Origin: Spongilla lacustris
Lineage: Eukaryota; Porifera; Demospongiae; Spongillida; Spongillidae
Length of the DNA stretch: 64,000 nt
Assembly: GCA_949361645.1 (NCBI GenBank)
Contig: OX442416.1
Span: 16,744,993 to 16,808,992, forward strand
Direction: 5' to 3'
Below the pieces are notes generated by a model. The model saw only the letters and a list, made by a program, of their open reading frames with translations. It was not told the DNA's origin and made no database searches. The position numbers and the translations under genes were made by a program. This document shows positions 13,998-26,001 of this stretch, piece after piece (position 1 is the stretch's first letter; every line of letters starts with the position of its first letter).

Positions 13998-14805
13998 AGT
14001 GACCTCACTGCTTAATTCACTTGACTTTTCTGAAGTGGCAGTGGAACCAAAGTACCATGATGCCTGAAAACTTTTGATGGCAGGCACCCAGCCACATTAT
14101 CTCTGCTGCAATCATTAGCTAATTATGGTTGTGGTCTTAAGAGGAGTGACTCCAGGTGCAGCTGCTGAGGCCTCTGAGATAAGGAAGCACAACAGTAATG
14201 ATGGCAAGTGTGGAGAACTAGGTTTGGGTTGTTGAGACCTATGGCTGTGAAGAGTTTTGCTCAGTTGGCATCACGGCTGGCAATCACCTGCTCCAAGCCA
14301 AAGTCTGTCATCACATAGGACCTATATGGCAGACTAAACACCTGCCTTGTTAAATCAGTGGCTTTGGATTGTGCCCGTATGAACTGTCCTATGTTCTTTG
14401 CTTGCTTTAATATCTTATGCATGTATCATGTATGTATGTACATGTACACAATAAAATTAGAATTGGTGATGTCAACAGAAATTGAGTAAAAAGTAAGAGA
14501 AAAAGGGATTATGGATGTTATACAATCATTGTATTACACTTCTACATTTAGCACTTGTAACTGGTAGATTTGCTATGCAATGTAGGTCTGTAATATTTGC
14601 CTACATTACCAATTTTATTTTAAGCAAAAAAAAAATTTAAACCTATCCTGAGTGTGTCTGGGAGCGCGAAATATGTGATAACACAGAGAAGGTTTCTGGC
14701 CACAATGGTTAACTGTATGACCACAAGCTAGTCTAGGAGGAACCCACTTTTATGGCTTTTAAAGCCATTTTGAACTACGTATGGGTACTTGGAAAGTCAT
14801 AGTAC

Positions 14806-15303
14806 CAAACAAATTCGTCAGTAAGTTTCTATTTTTCTATTTTGTTATCTATAGGTCCTTTAACATTACGCTTCAATCGTGACAAAGATAAGGTGCAATG
14901 AGCCTCTTATACGGAGAGAATCGATTGTGGGAACGATCTCTGTACGCTCTGTTGTCTGAGATTCGGCAGTTTCATTACGCTTGCTAAAGTCCAATTGGAA
15001 ATGGTGGAATCGGGAGTTTTGCTATTCAGAGTCACGACACTTCAAATCCTACAACAAACAAATTCGTCAGTAAGTTTCTATTTTTCTATTTTGTTATCTA
15101 TAGGTCCTTTAACATTACGCTTCAATCGTGACAAAGATAAGGTGCAATGAGCCTCTTATACGGAGAGAATCGATTGTGGGAACGATCTCTGTACGCTCTG
15201 TTGTCTGAGATTCGGCAGTTTCATTACGCTTGCTAAAGTCCAATTGGAAATGGTGGAATCGGGAGTTTTGCTATTCAGAGTCACGACACTTCAAATCCTA
15301 CAA
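14806..15303. repeat. Perfect 249-bp tandem duplication
   Basis: 14806-15054 and 15055-15303 appear identical base for base by eye. Each unit contains a candidate 34-nt intron-like string starting GTAAGT, pyrimidine-rich and ending TATCTATAG. No long ORF crosses the unit. It is either a very recent duplication or an assembly error. Confidence 0.93.
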
Positions 15304-16920
15304 CCTACAAATGTAGGTAAAGCATGGTTCCGATTAAAAATAGTATAATTTTAATATAATCATATGTATACTTGTACCAATGCGAAGTGAATCAAATTTA
15401 ATACATGCACTTTTTGTTATGCGACGCATGTACGTGTACATGTAGATACATCTGTGTCAATTCATACCAAATTGTACCTACCATTCTGCCTCTACATGAT
15501 GTCTTGCTAAGCACAATTCTCCTCTTTTGTTTACACTACACCATTTTTCCTCTCCTTCTTCTCTCTCCTTTCCCATCCACTCCCCTAGTTTCTCTCCTAT
15601 TCCTACACTCCCTCTCCTCCATCTCCGTCTCCTCCCTTCCTCCCCCTCCTCAGGTACATATATACTGTTGTCCTAGCTTCCCCCCTTAGTTCAGTAACAG
15701 TTCCGATGCTGAAGGTGGGTGTGCAATGGATTTTGGGTTGGGGGTGGGGGGGGGGGGGGGGGGGGACTTGGAGCACAATTGTAGAAACTGAAGGGTCAGA
15801 TGCGAAAATGGGGTATACAATTTAAATTGTAAAAAAACTCTGCGTCTTTGCCCTCTTCCCGCGCAAAGCGCAAAAGGTGTTCATGAAACGTCGCGTCATG
15901 GTTACACCGGCAGTTTTTAATACTACCGCTAAACTTTCACTTCGCGCCAATCGTATATAACTGTTTAAAAAAAGGTAATGCCGCGGTGGTTCCCATGCAT
16001 GTTGCACGTTCATATACAATGGGAATTCAGACTCTATTATCTATCGGATGTATATACAAGCAGTCAGTATTCAAATGACCGATAAATGAATACACTACAT
16101 ATACACACACAATGTTTTTTTAATTATATATTAATGCAGTAATCACAATGAATGAACGTACCCTGGGACTTTGATGTTTACCGGCGAGCGAGTTATATAA
16201 TTACACACGAAGAAGTGGAGAAAGCAGATGCTGATGATAAGGCGTGTTTCGGGTACCGCGCCCTATTTCGAATTAGTGATATCTGATGTCACGTCCGAAA
16301 CCGATTATATATCTAAGAAGGGTGTGGTTTAATTTGTTTCGTGCAACGACATTGTGGCGACTTTGAAACAAAAGCTGTGTTCGTACAGCGATTGTCTTTG
16401 CGGATATCCAGTTTCAATTCACTCTCAACATCTACAATGTGGATCGAAGGTAAATCCATGCAGTAAGCTCTCTCTATCTCCCTCGCTTTCTCTCACTTCC
16501 CCTCACTCCCTCCCTTCATTATATCCCGGCAGTACTTTAACCTAGTTCTATAGAGCTCTATCAATATCGTGTCCGCCATATTGGTGCTCGGCTGAAATTG
16601 GAGTCTGTGTTGTTGACCAGTGTTTGACCAATTCTATGGTAGCCAAGGGTACAAGATTGTGCAGGATACCTAAGGTAAGAACCCATAATGGGGAATACGA
16701 ATTAGAATTGTCACAAAGACGAAGGAAAGGCTTCCTGCATGGCTGCAATTGGTCGCAAAGACTCAGCGTCACTTCTTAACGCTCGCGGATATGTTCCCTG
16801 CACTTCATCAAGGGTAAACCTGCACAGTCACTGTATAGTGAGTTTGACCCAGATTGGCTGCCTTCACTGAATCTAACGGGTGTATGTAAAAAAAAAAAAA
16901 GTAACAGCGACATTAAAAAC
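15304..16920. other. Non-coding interval with poly-G tract
   Basis: Pyrimidine-rich stretches (15540-15690) and a poly-G run at about 15746-15765. No gene, RNA or transposon end is recognised. Confidence 0.45.
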
Positions 16921-16923
16921 TAT

Positions 16924-16983
16924 AGTCTAACGTAGCCACCCCCTCGCGCTCCGCAAAGTGCGGGTGTGTGGCTACGTCAGACT
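16924..16983. repeat. Hairpin with 16-bp stem
   Basis: AGTCTAACGTAGCCAC (16924-16939) pairs with GTGGCTACGTCAGACT (16968-16983) with one mismatch and a 28-nt loop. It may be a tiny foldback element. Confidence 0.7.
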
Positions 16984-17754
16984 AACATTAAACGGCTCCT
17001 TAGCCTAAGCCTTACATGTAGGTACTCGAAAAGACGGCACGCAGCTAATCAGCGAGAACAAAAAGTGCATTGTACCTCGAGTTGCTGCAGACAAAGTGAT
17101 TGTGCACTGTACGTTTCTATTCAGACATTACTTACCCATCCTGTAGTCACATACTTTCCCGAGACGATGGGCATGCGTTTGTACACTTTCACCAAACTGA
17201 TTATCAGCCTCCAGAGATTTATAGGCTTTGAAGTATTTGCTAGTTATAAAACTGGTCTGCAGTACTACAATGTAAATACGATATGAAATCGCATGCACTA
17301 ACTGGTGGTACAACATCCGACTTGTCTCCAACGAAGTCAGATGAGAACGGATCTGGCCCACCAATGCTTTCGATTCTATCCAGATATCGAGCCTTTGCGT
17401 CTGGAGGCAAGCTATGTGCATACAAAGACAGCTTTGACATGCTTTACGTTTAAAAGAGCCGTAATATATATAGTAAATATACATGCGTTTATGAATTTGG
17501 ACAGATACTGCCAGATCATATAATTTATCAATACTTATAACTAACACTTATACCGTTACACTTCTATAGCAAATTTGCCTTGCATGCATCATTATTTTAC
17601 CCAACCTCTCAATCAATATCTGCATGCCTTCATGTTTTACGTAACACTTTCCGCGATATTTTCCTGAATCTATAGCAGGCCGGTTGTGCGTTATATCGCA
17701 TCGCTCCAACCACTATATATGCAGTTGACTCTTATCGCCGCCTGGGTGACGTTA

Positions 17755-17960
17755 CAAAGTTGTATTTTGGAAGACCCGTTGCCCTGGACATCTCTGTTGT
17801 CTCACCGCTAAATCCTTCAACTTTAGCTGAAGCGGGAGCAATGGTTGGTGCAGTACTAGTCCTTGAGACAACGGAGAACAGGAAACACCAGGCCAATGAT
17901 GAAAAGTGCTTCCAACCAGTATCACTCCTATCAGTGTCCAACATGAAGTACCTGGCCTGG
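17755..17960 (+). pseudogene. C-terminal fragment of an RT-type retroelement polyprotein
   Basis: The frame reads GRPVALDISVVSPLNPSTLAEA...ETTENRKHQANDEKC, which I recognise as the region after the RT in invertebrate retroelements of the RPIAVGE...YLDD type (a possible PD-(D/E)XK-like endonuclease segment with an acidic residue before VVSPL and downstream E/K). It is the part missing from the copy at 7961-10560. It is short, has no start and runs into a poly-T tract. Family assignment is from memory of conserved strings and is moderate. Confidence 0.55.
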
Positions 17961-18049
17961 CCCTGTTTGGTACATGTACACTCAAAGACAATGCTTTTTT
18001 TTTTTTTTCAAACGTTACTTTGTGGAATAGTTTTTGTGTACATGTAGTT

Positions 18050-20473
18050 CCAAAATCCTTTAATGTCATGCGGTCGGGGTTTATCTCTAAAACTAAGGGG
18101 TTAACCCCGAATAGTAAAAGCTTGAATTGCTAGCAAATGAATTATCAATTGAAGATTACCAATTACATCTTTGTTTATCTATCTTTGCCTAAGGGAATGT
18201 ACTGCATTTCATAACGCAAATATTATATCGTATCCGCGCTAATGCAGCTCACTGTTTTGAGATATACCGCGCGTACGTCAGTATATTAACCCTGGTTTGC
18301 AAACACTTGTTCACACACAAGTAACAACTGATAAAACTAAAAGGATGTTACATTATATGTATGATTCATAGTTCGGTTATGATGAAATGTAAAAAAAAAT
18401 TCCCCGCTTCCTTCTAATAATATTCTGCCACACATTTAGTGAGGTGATGATGAGCCGGTCACCTTCAAATGCTCGATAATAAGCTGCCACACTTAACGAG
18501 TTGTTCACATAAAATATGAATGTAAATTATAACAAGATATACTTGGTGATGTATGATCTGATTGAAGATTTGCATTTGAAGTTGCCCAGTTTTTAATTGT
18601 GTCTACTGCATCTGTGATGTGATGCACTATACATGTATACATGGGTAGTACCTTCCTTCTTTGTTTGCTCTCATGCATCAATGTAAAAGTAAGAACCTGC
18701 AGGGAGAAAAAAATGGAGGAAATAAGATATAAAAATAAAATTGGTGATGTAAGATTTGTGAACAGCAATTGAGTAAAAAGCAAGGAAACTAGGAATTATT
18801 ATTCATTTATTGATTTATACAAAAAGTGAATAAGTGCCTACAGTGACCATCCACACTTTTTTCCCTACCATTTCACTTCTATTCACATACCTGCTTCTGG
18901 CCACTACACCCTTTTTGAATCTAAATATCATTTGCCTTTCTTATTGCTATAAAACTTAGTAACAAGGATCTCGAGTTTATTTGTCAAGTATCGTACATTG
19001 TAGTTCTGTCATAATTTGACATTATAATGTACAGTAACTTTTAATGAATTTCAAGATCTCAAGATTTATCAACTGCAAAATGGAAGTTTGAAAAATTATG
19101 AAATTTTATTATAATATTGAAAACAAGCAATCTTACTTGAAAATGCTAGACCACTTTGATTTTAATGAACTTTGAGTTTGAATGCATCAAAATGGCATAA
19201 TCACATATATTGAAAATGGTGTTTCCTGCTTTATTTAATAATGGACTAATCAGCAATGCTTATTAAAATTAGTATAAACAACAGCTTCAATCCTAATAAC
19301 TGTTAAGCAAATTATGACCTTAAATTTTTAATATCTTACTATAGAACCTATAAACTTGAAATCAATCTTATTCACTGATATTCATATCCTGTGATATTTA
19401 TAAAAAAATATTGTTATCAGTTATCTAACCTTAATATATAATAATGTTGATAATAGAGGGTTTTGAATAAGTTGATTAATGAGAGTTTTGATACAATTAC
19501 TTAATGATTTACCGTATATTAAATCTAATTGGATTGTTAGTATTCCCTTCCAGATTTGTATTTGTACATTAATGAAATCAAGTCAATTAATTTCAATGAT
19601 GAGTTATACTGATTTAAATGTGTTTCGTTCAATTGTGGACACCAGTACAGCCATTAGTTTATGTAGCACATGCCTCTTTTCACTTATGGAGTCTTCATTT
19701 GCACATCCATTTACATGCACTGGCTTCAGAAGTGTTAATATATTTTGGATGGACAGACAAGTGAGACGTAGCCAGTTTCAGCAGTAGATGGTCATGGGGA
19801 GGTTATGGAGGCACAACCTAGCTGTATGAGCCACTGCCTCAGCCCCACCTCTGATGCCCAAACGTAGCTGATGAGGAGTCAGACATTTCCTCTCTCACAT
19901 TATCTCCAGCAATAATGTATTCTTACGAATTGAGGTGCCTCAACCCATCAATGCCACTAGCATACCCATTAGGAATAGAAAAAATTGTGCCAGCAATGAT
20001 GTGTTACTACAGAAATGGAAGGTATAACTGTATCAGGATGTGCATGAGGGTGCTTTTGCTCAAGAGCAGAAAATGTTACATGTTGTACAATCTGCTATTG
20101 TATCATGATAATCACAACACGCTAGAAGAATGGCTTTTTTTAGCATCATATATCCTCTTCATTTTTTAGCTGAAACCGGGGTCATAAATCATTGATTTAT
20201 TCTTAGGATTTGGATTTGTTGTTGGACTGCGATGTTTGTTGAATGCTGATACTAAAAAGCCAGCATTACTATCAGTGTTTTCTGAATGGTTACAGTTTGT
20301 TTCAATTTGTTGGATTAATTGTAACCTATGTGTTCCCATCTCATTAATAGAATAAGAATGCAATCAGGCTATGTAATCACCATTAATACATGTACATTAA
20401 GCACAACTAAGTATACCACAAGTATTCTAACAAAATATAAAAGATACTATGAACACACAACATTGCATGCACT
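18050..20473. other. Non-coding, AT-rich interval
   Basis: No supported gene. About 18736-18790 resembles 14449-14500 (shared 'attggtgatgt', 'aattgagtaaaaag'), which suggests two copies of an uncharacterised dispersed repeat. Confidence 0.45.
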
Positions 20474-21506
20474 TTAGTCTTCACACAAAAGTGGTTCCCT
20501 CTCACCAAAGTTGGCTGTGAAAGTGGTGCTTGCAGCAACCACTAATTCACATTTCCTTTGAAATAATCCGTCCATCTTCTCTCTGGCTCTGTCATATATT
20601 CCACATGCCTTGAGGATGGCCACAATGAGATGGTACAAGACAGTCACCATCACCACCACTACATACAGACCCACCAAAACACCAACACATACCACAATGG
20701 GCTGTGTTTGGTCTTGACTTTGGTCTAGAATGTAAGACATTGACAGAGCTAGTACTGTATAGTTGAGGAGGTAAAACAGGTCAAGACTGTTATAGAACTG
20801 ATTGTAGATGTAAAACAGATCAAAGAACTGATTGTAGTAATTGGTATGTCTGTTAGATTTTTCTGACTTTTGACGTAACTGTCCAAATGGCTCTATTATT
20901 GCCTGTAATAGCATGAACAGGATCACCATGGTAGCCTGGATGGACAGAAGCAGAGATGGATTGTAAGAACTATACATTGGATTTAAAATGTACATCACAA
21001 CCAGAAGCCAAAGTCTTGCTCCCAGCCACCATCGCCACTCTCCCTTATAGGGGGCATAGTGGGCATCATTCATTGGCTTCATCTGATTGGACTTCTTGTG
21101 GAGATAGTTGAACAGGCTGTTGTGTTTACTGTACCATTCAATAATTGGAATGAAAGTGAGGGCAAAGGTATAGGGAAGGAGGAATAAGACACATGTCACC
21201 ATAGCAACCACAAATATTATAGTATGTTTCCCATGAAGGTATTCCACATTTCCATCTTGGAACCAGACATACATGTCACCAGTGGGCAGGTGGACTGTGG
21301 AATATATGAAAATATCAATGGTAGTTCTTAACAGCTTGAAATATGGCAAGTAGATGAGAGTAGATATGACAGCAGCTGCTCTTTGTCCTATGATATTGAA
21401 CACTCTATAAGCACAGGACCTAGTGGAGGTGGTTGGAGATCGCTGAAGACAATAGTGGCAGAGCACAATGACTGTCATGGTAAGGATGAGGAGGTAGGTT
21501 GGGAAC
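20474..21506 (-). CDS. Host beta-helix membrane protein, C-terminal multi-pass part
   Basis: This is the 3' coding segment of the host gene that starts at 29036. It encodes about 340 residues with six to eight hydrophobic membrane segments (for example TIIFVVAMVTCVLFLLPYTF and QATMVILFMLLQAII) and a short hydrophilic tail ending ERE-PLL-CED, reminiscent of an acidic di-leucine sorting signal. The ATG at 21478 is probably internal: the frame is open up to the transposon at 21507, and when the insert and one TSD copy (TTGGGAAC) are disregarded it joins the segment at 22740 in frame. Function is unknown; a plasma-membrane receptor or channel-like role is inference from architecture. Confidence 0.75.
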
Positions 21507-22739
21507 TAGGGTGTGTAACCGGTTATCAGGTTATTCGGGTTATTCGGATATTCGCAAAAACCTATCCGTTCGAATAGTAATTTAGCGTTACTCGGAAAAA
21601 TCGATTATTGGATTTGTTCTATTCGAAATAACCGGTTTGTGAATCTCCATTCGGAGGTACTTAGGTATTCGTCGTCCGCATCGACAATTCGCCCATTATT
21701 CGAATACCTTTTTATGACGATATCCGGATACGCGTTTACGATATTACATGTACAATAATTACTTCTAAATAACGTCACTGTTGTTACTATAAATATATAC
21801 GTGGGGACGAGATCAAATACACGGGCAGTAATTCGAACTACATGTAGCCAAAAGAGATCTCCCTCTTCACGTGTCATGACGACGGACAGCTCCAGCTGAA
21901 AATCAAAGTCAGTTCGCTTAGTGTATTTCGAACCAGCTGGCTTCTTGCATCAATCTCTCTGAGCTGATATTGCCGCGATCGTACTAAGGCTTTCTTACCC
22001 CGGTAGATACTAGGATTTTCAAAACTCGCGATGGTGAAATGGAGGCTGCATGGCTGTTGGTGCATAAACGTCATCTGTGGTTCTATTCTTTTGGCATCAA
22101 GTGCGATGTGTACATCTGTAGACTGTAGGTACTGGTAAAGCTCAGCGTGGCCACGCTAACTTAGGTCGGGACACGCCCAACAAGGTATGTGGTTAGGCCA
22201 AGTGATTTAGGCCTATGTAGGTAGCTGTGGTTGTGTGCTGAGTGCATCTGGTGTGATATGGGTAGCTGTGGATCCCTGCTGAGGCTACTGATCTGGTGTA
22301 ATGTGGTTAGTTGTAGTAAGGTGTCTGGTGTGATGGAGGTAGCTATGGTTGTGTACCTCATGAGGGCATCTGGTGTGATGGGGGTAGGTGTGTTTGTGTG
22401 CTGAAGGCTTCTGGTGTGATGGGGTAGGTGTGCTGAGGGCATCTGGTGTGATGGGGGTAGGTGTGTTTGTGTGCTGAGGGTATCTGGTGTGATGTGGGTA
22501 GCTGTAGGAGGGTCTCTGGTGAGATGTGTACATTTAGGTGGCTCAATGAGCAGAAAACCTGAATAACCTAGGTATTCGGCTGGCAAATTGTCAAAACCTA
22601 TTCGGAAAAATCGATTTTCTTTTTTCAAGTATTCGGAAAAATCGATTTTCAGATCCAGAAAAACCTGAAAAATCGATTAGTGTTTTAAAAGTATTCGGAA
22701 AAATCGATTTTCATTATTCAGGGGAGGTTACACACCCTA
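21507..22739 (-). mobile_element. Complete hAT-like non-autonomous element, copy B
   Basis: It is bounded by TAGGGTGTGTAACC and GGTTACACACCCTA and flanked by a perfect 8-bp duplication TTGGGAAC (21499-21506 and 22740-22747), the TSD length of the hAT superfamily. The interior has no transposase. It contains repeated AATCGATTTTTCCGAAT motifs near one end and a degenerate 'catcacaccagatgccctca' minisatellite. It is inserted in coding sequence of the host gene. Confidence 0.93.
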
Positions 22740-23462
22740 TTGGGAACACAAACTGAAGGCCAGCCTTGTCAGCATCGTCCATACCATCATAGAAACACAG
22801 AGGAATCCCAAGGTCAAGGTTCACAAAGGACACAATCACCTGCAATGGTCTCAAAGTGGATTGGCTGAAGAATATTGAAGTATTGACTTGAATAATGTTG
22901 GCATAGAAGATGAGCCCATAGTGTAAGCCTTGTGTTACAGTGAGGTTGAGGAAGAACAGTGCTGCCACCAGTAAGGCACCCAACACTGCAAACATCACAA
23001 GTGTGCTCAGCCACATATCTGAGCACACCTGGCACTGGGAAGAACCAAAGATCACACTGCAGTTACCATGGCAATGACCACAAATAATGCCAGTTCGCCC
23101 TCCTCTGCACAAATCCCAAGGCCTTCCTAGAGACAGCTTATTTATGGCACTATTGCAGTAATCCAAAGGACAGGACAAAGCCAGTGCTGGAAGAGTGTTA
23201 TTGTACACACCAATCCACTTATATTGATCTCTAATAACAGTACCGTCTGATACATCACAGACCACTCCATGTGAGGTGAGGAATGTAGAACAATCACATG
23301 TAGAATAGCTTGACACAAATATGAACCCTGGTTCACATGATAACAGCTCCACCTCAATAACTGTCAGGGAACAACCAGGATATGTGGACAGAACCAGATT
23401 TTGTGAAGTCATTTGTGGTCCATAGATTTGGTACTCTATTGTACCACATACTGTTCCTATGA
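22740..23462 (-). CDS. Host beta-helix membrane protein, central part
   Basis: The middle coding segment holds a Cys-rich extracellular stretch (CDCSTF, CDVSDG, CPLDYC, CRGGRTGIICGHCHGNCS, CQVC) followed by the first membrane helix (LVMFAVLGALLVAALFFL) and further hydrophobic segments. It lies between two insertions: the hAT element on its 5' side and copy B on its 3' side. The reading frame is open through both borders. Residues encoded beyond the borders by transposon sequence (the Pro-rich start and the GCVTSPE end) are not host protein. Confidence 0.75.
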
Positions 23463-23793
23463 AGGGGCGGCGGAGCAGGGGGGGCTGGGGGGGCAATTGC
23501 CCCCCCAAATATGGAGGTGGGGGGGCTGAGCCCCCCCTTGCGCTATATCAGATTATGAATAAATTTAACCTGCTACATGTATAATTCTCGTTCGGCGTAG
23601 CCCCGACCTTCGCAGCGTTCTGGCGGAAGGGATAGCGTATGTGGGCTATAGGTGATAATAGCCTACATATGTGATAATAGACCTTTCGCCAAAACGCGAA
23701 GGTCGGGCTACGCCCAACTACACGTGTTGAGCTTTGTTTGATATTCTTTACTGTGTCTGCCGGTGAGTGACTTGTTTGGGTGCGCGTATACGG

Positions 23794-24872
23794 ATGAAAA
23801 GGAGGCAAGTTTTATTGCACGAATCGTGGTCCGTTCCGATGGCGAAGAAAGATAAGAGAGTTCCAACGGGTGATTCAGGTACCGCCGGAGCTGTGGGGCA
23901 AACGTCACGAAGTGCGGTTTCGAATTGTGGGACTGACGAATTCGAAGAGAGTAGTTCTGTATGTTGTCGTAGCAGTACACTTGAATACAACCAGAGAGAG
24001 TTGACATCAACGTCAAACGAATCTGTAATCGTTGCAAACACGGCTAGTTATTCGGACAAAGATGGAGAAAGCAGGCAAGTAGACATAATGCCAGTTGACT
24101 GTACTGCAACAGATGAAGGTCAATTGGACTGTACTTGCATTTGCTGTAGCAATGAAATGGAGGCCTATCAACCGAAACAGAGGGATATATTAGAACAATT
24201 TTATAGAAAAGGTAGGCATTTTGTGCTATCCTGGTATAAAAAACACGTTTGGATAACATTGTGTGTATCAAAAAAGAAAATATTTTGCTTATACTGCCGA
24301 TACGTGCTGAAGCATAATATGTTTTCGCCGTGTGGAGTTAAACCCGATGCAGCATTTACGACAAGGGGTTTTGAAAATATTAAAAAGGCTATTGAAAGGT
24401 TTCTTGCTCATGAAAGTTCAGCACCCCATAACGAGGCAAGGATGAAATGGGAATTAAAATTCAGGCCAACTTTAGTGCAACAATTGAGTGTGGAATCTGC
24501 TAAAGCTCAGACTCAAAGACGAATGGGGCTTCTGAGGCAGCTGTTTGCAATGAAGTTTCTTTTATGTCAAGGCCTTTCGTTGCGTGGTCACATTGAAAAA
24601 GAAGGTAACTTGCCTAAGCTGCTTTCCGCATGGAGTGAAGTTACTGATAGCGCCGGCTTAAAACATTGGACTGAAGCAGGGAAATATATGTCTCACGATA
24701 TAATAAACGAGTTGATTACAATAATGGGGAATACTGTATTGCGTGAAATTCTTACAAAAATTAGGGGCCTTGTACCTGGATGGTATGCAGTAATTGGTGA
24801 TGAAGCAACAGATGTACAATATTGTGAACAATTCAACGTTTCAATCAGATACGTGGATGATGACTACACCAT
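23794..24872 (+). pseudogene. hAT transposase (TTF zinc finger / DUF4371 type), N-terminal part
   Basis: The ATG at 23794 starts about 360 residues: a Ser/Thr-rich leader, then a TTF-type zinc-finger region (KKIFCLYCRYVLKHN...GFENIKKAIERFLAHESSAPHNEA, about residues 165-215), then the start of the RNase H-like catalytic domain with DEATD near residue 335. It makes the cut-and-paste transposase of the surrounding element. The coding frame runs into element copy C at 24873 and resumes in the same frame at 26002, so the break is the insertion alone. Closest in style to ZMYM1-like DUF4371/hAT_C proteins. Confidence 0.85.
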
Positions 24873-25993
24873 TAGGGTGTGTAACCTCCCCTGAATAATG
24901 AAAATCGATTTTTCCGAATACTTTTAAAACACTAATCGATTTTTCAGGTTTTTCTGGATCTGAAAATCGATTTTTCCGAATACTTAAAAAAAGAAAATCG
25001 ATTTTTCCGAATAGGTTTTGACAATTTGCCTGCCGAATACCTAGGTTATTCAGGTTTTCAGCTCACTGAGCCACCTAAATGTACACATCACACCAGAGAC
25101 CCTCCTACAGCTAAACCATAACACCAGATGCCCTCATGAGGCACACAACCATAGCTACCCCCATCACACTGGTCAGACACCCTCCTACAACTACCCACAT
25201 TACACCAGATCAGTACAGCATGCATCCACAGCTACCCACATCGCTTGGCCTAACCACATACCTAGATGGGCGTGTCCTGACCTAAGTTAGCGTGGCCACG
25301 CTGAGGTCTACCTTCAAATCACACCCGATGCCAAAAGAGTAGAACCACAGATGTAGTTTACGCACCACCGGCCATGTAGCCTCCATTTCACCATCGCGAG
25401 TTAGTACGATCGCGGCAATATCAGCTCAGAGAGAGAGTGATGCAAGAAACCAGCTAGTTCGAAATGCACTAAGCGAACTAACTTTGATCTGTAGCTGGAG
25501 CTGTCCGTCGTCATGACTTGTGAAGAGGGAGATCTGATCTGTTGGCTAGTTCGAATTACTGCCCGAAATGCACTAAGCAAACTAACTTTGATCTGTAGCT
25601 GGAGCTGTCCGTCGTCATGACTCGTGAAGAGGGAGATCTGTTGGCTAGTTCGAATTACTGCCCGTACGTCGTCCCCACGTATATATAAATAGTAACAATA
25701 GTGACGTTACTTAATGTTACGTTTCAAATTAGATGTTATTATCATCGTACGTGTAATATCGCAAACGCGTATCCGGATATCGTCATAAAAAGGTATTCGA
25801 ATAATGGGCGAATTGTCGATGCGGACGACGAATACCTAAGTACCTCCGAATGGAGATTCACAAACCGGTTATTTCGAATACAACAAATCCAATAATCGAT
25901 TTTTCCGAGTAATGCTAAATTACTATTCGAACGGATAGGTTTTTGCGAATATCCGAATAACCCGAATAACCTGATAACCGGTTACACACCCTA
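24873..25993 (+). mobile_element. Complete hAT-like non-autonomous element, copy C
   Basis: Same ends as copy B (TAGGGTGTGTAACC...GGTTACACACCCTA), flanked by a perfect 8-bp TSD TACACCAT (24865-24872 and 25994-26001), inserted in the transposase gene of the 23.5-27.5 kb hAT element. Inside, a ~100-bp segment around 'agctggagctgtccgtcgtc' is tandemly duplicated (about 25459-25566 and 25567-25662). Confidence 0.94.
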
Positions 25994-26001
25994 TACACCA
26001 T

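Noticed and set aside
22161..22628. 155-codon His/Thr/Pro-rich ORF
   Set aside because: Runs through the degenerate 'catcacaccagatgcc' repeat inside element copy B and is not kept in copies A and C.
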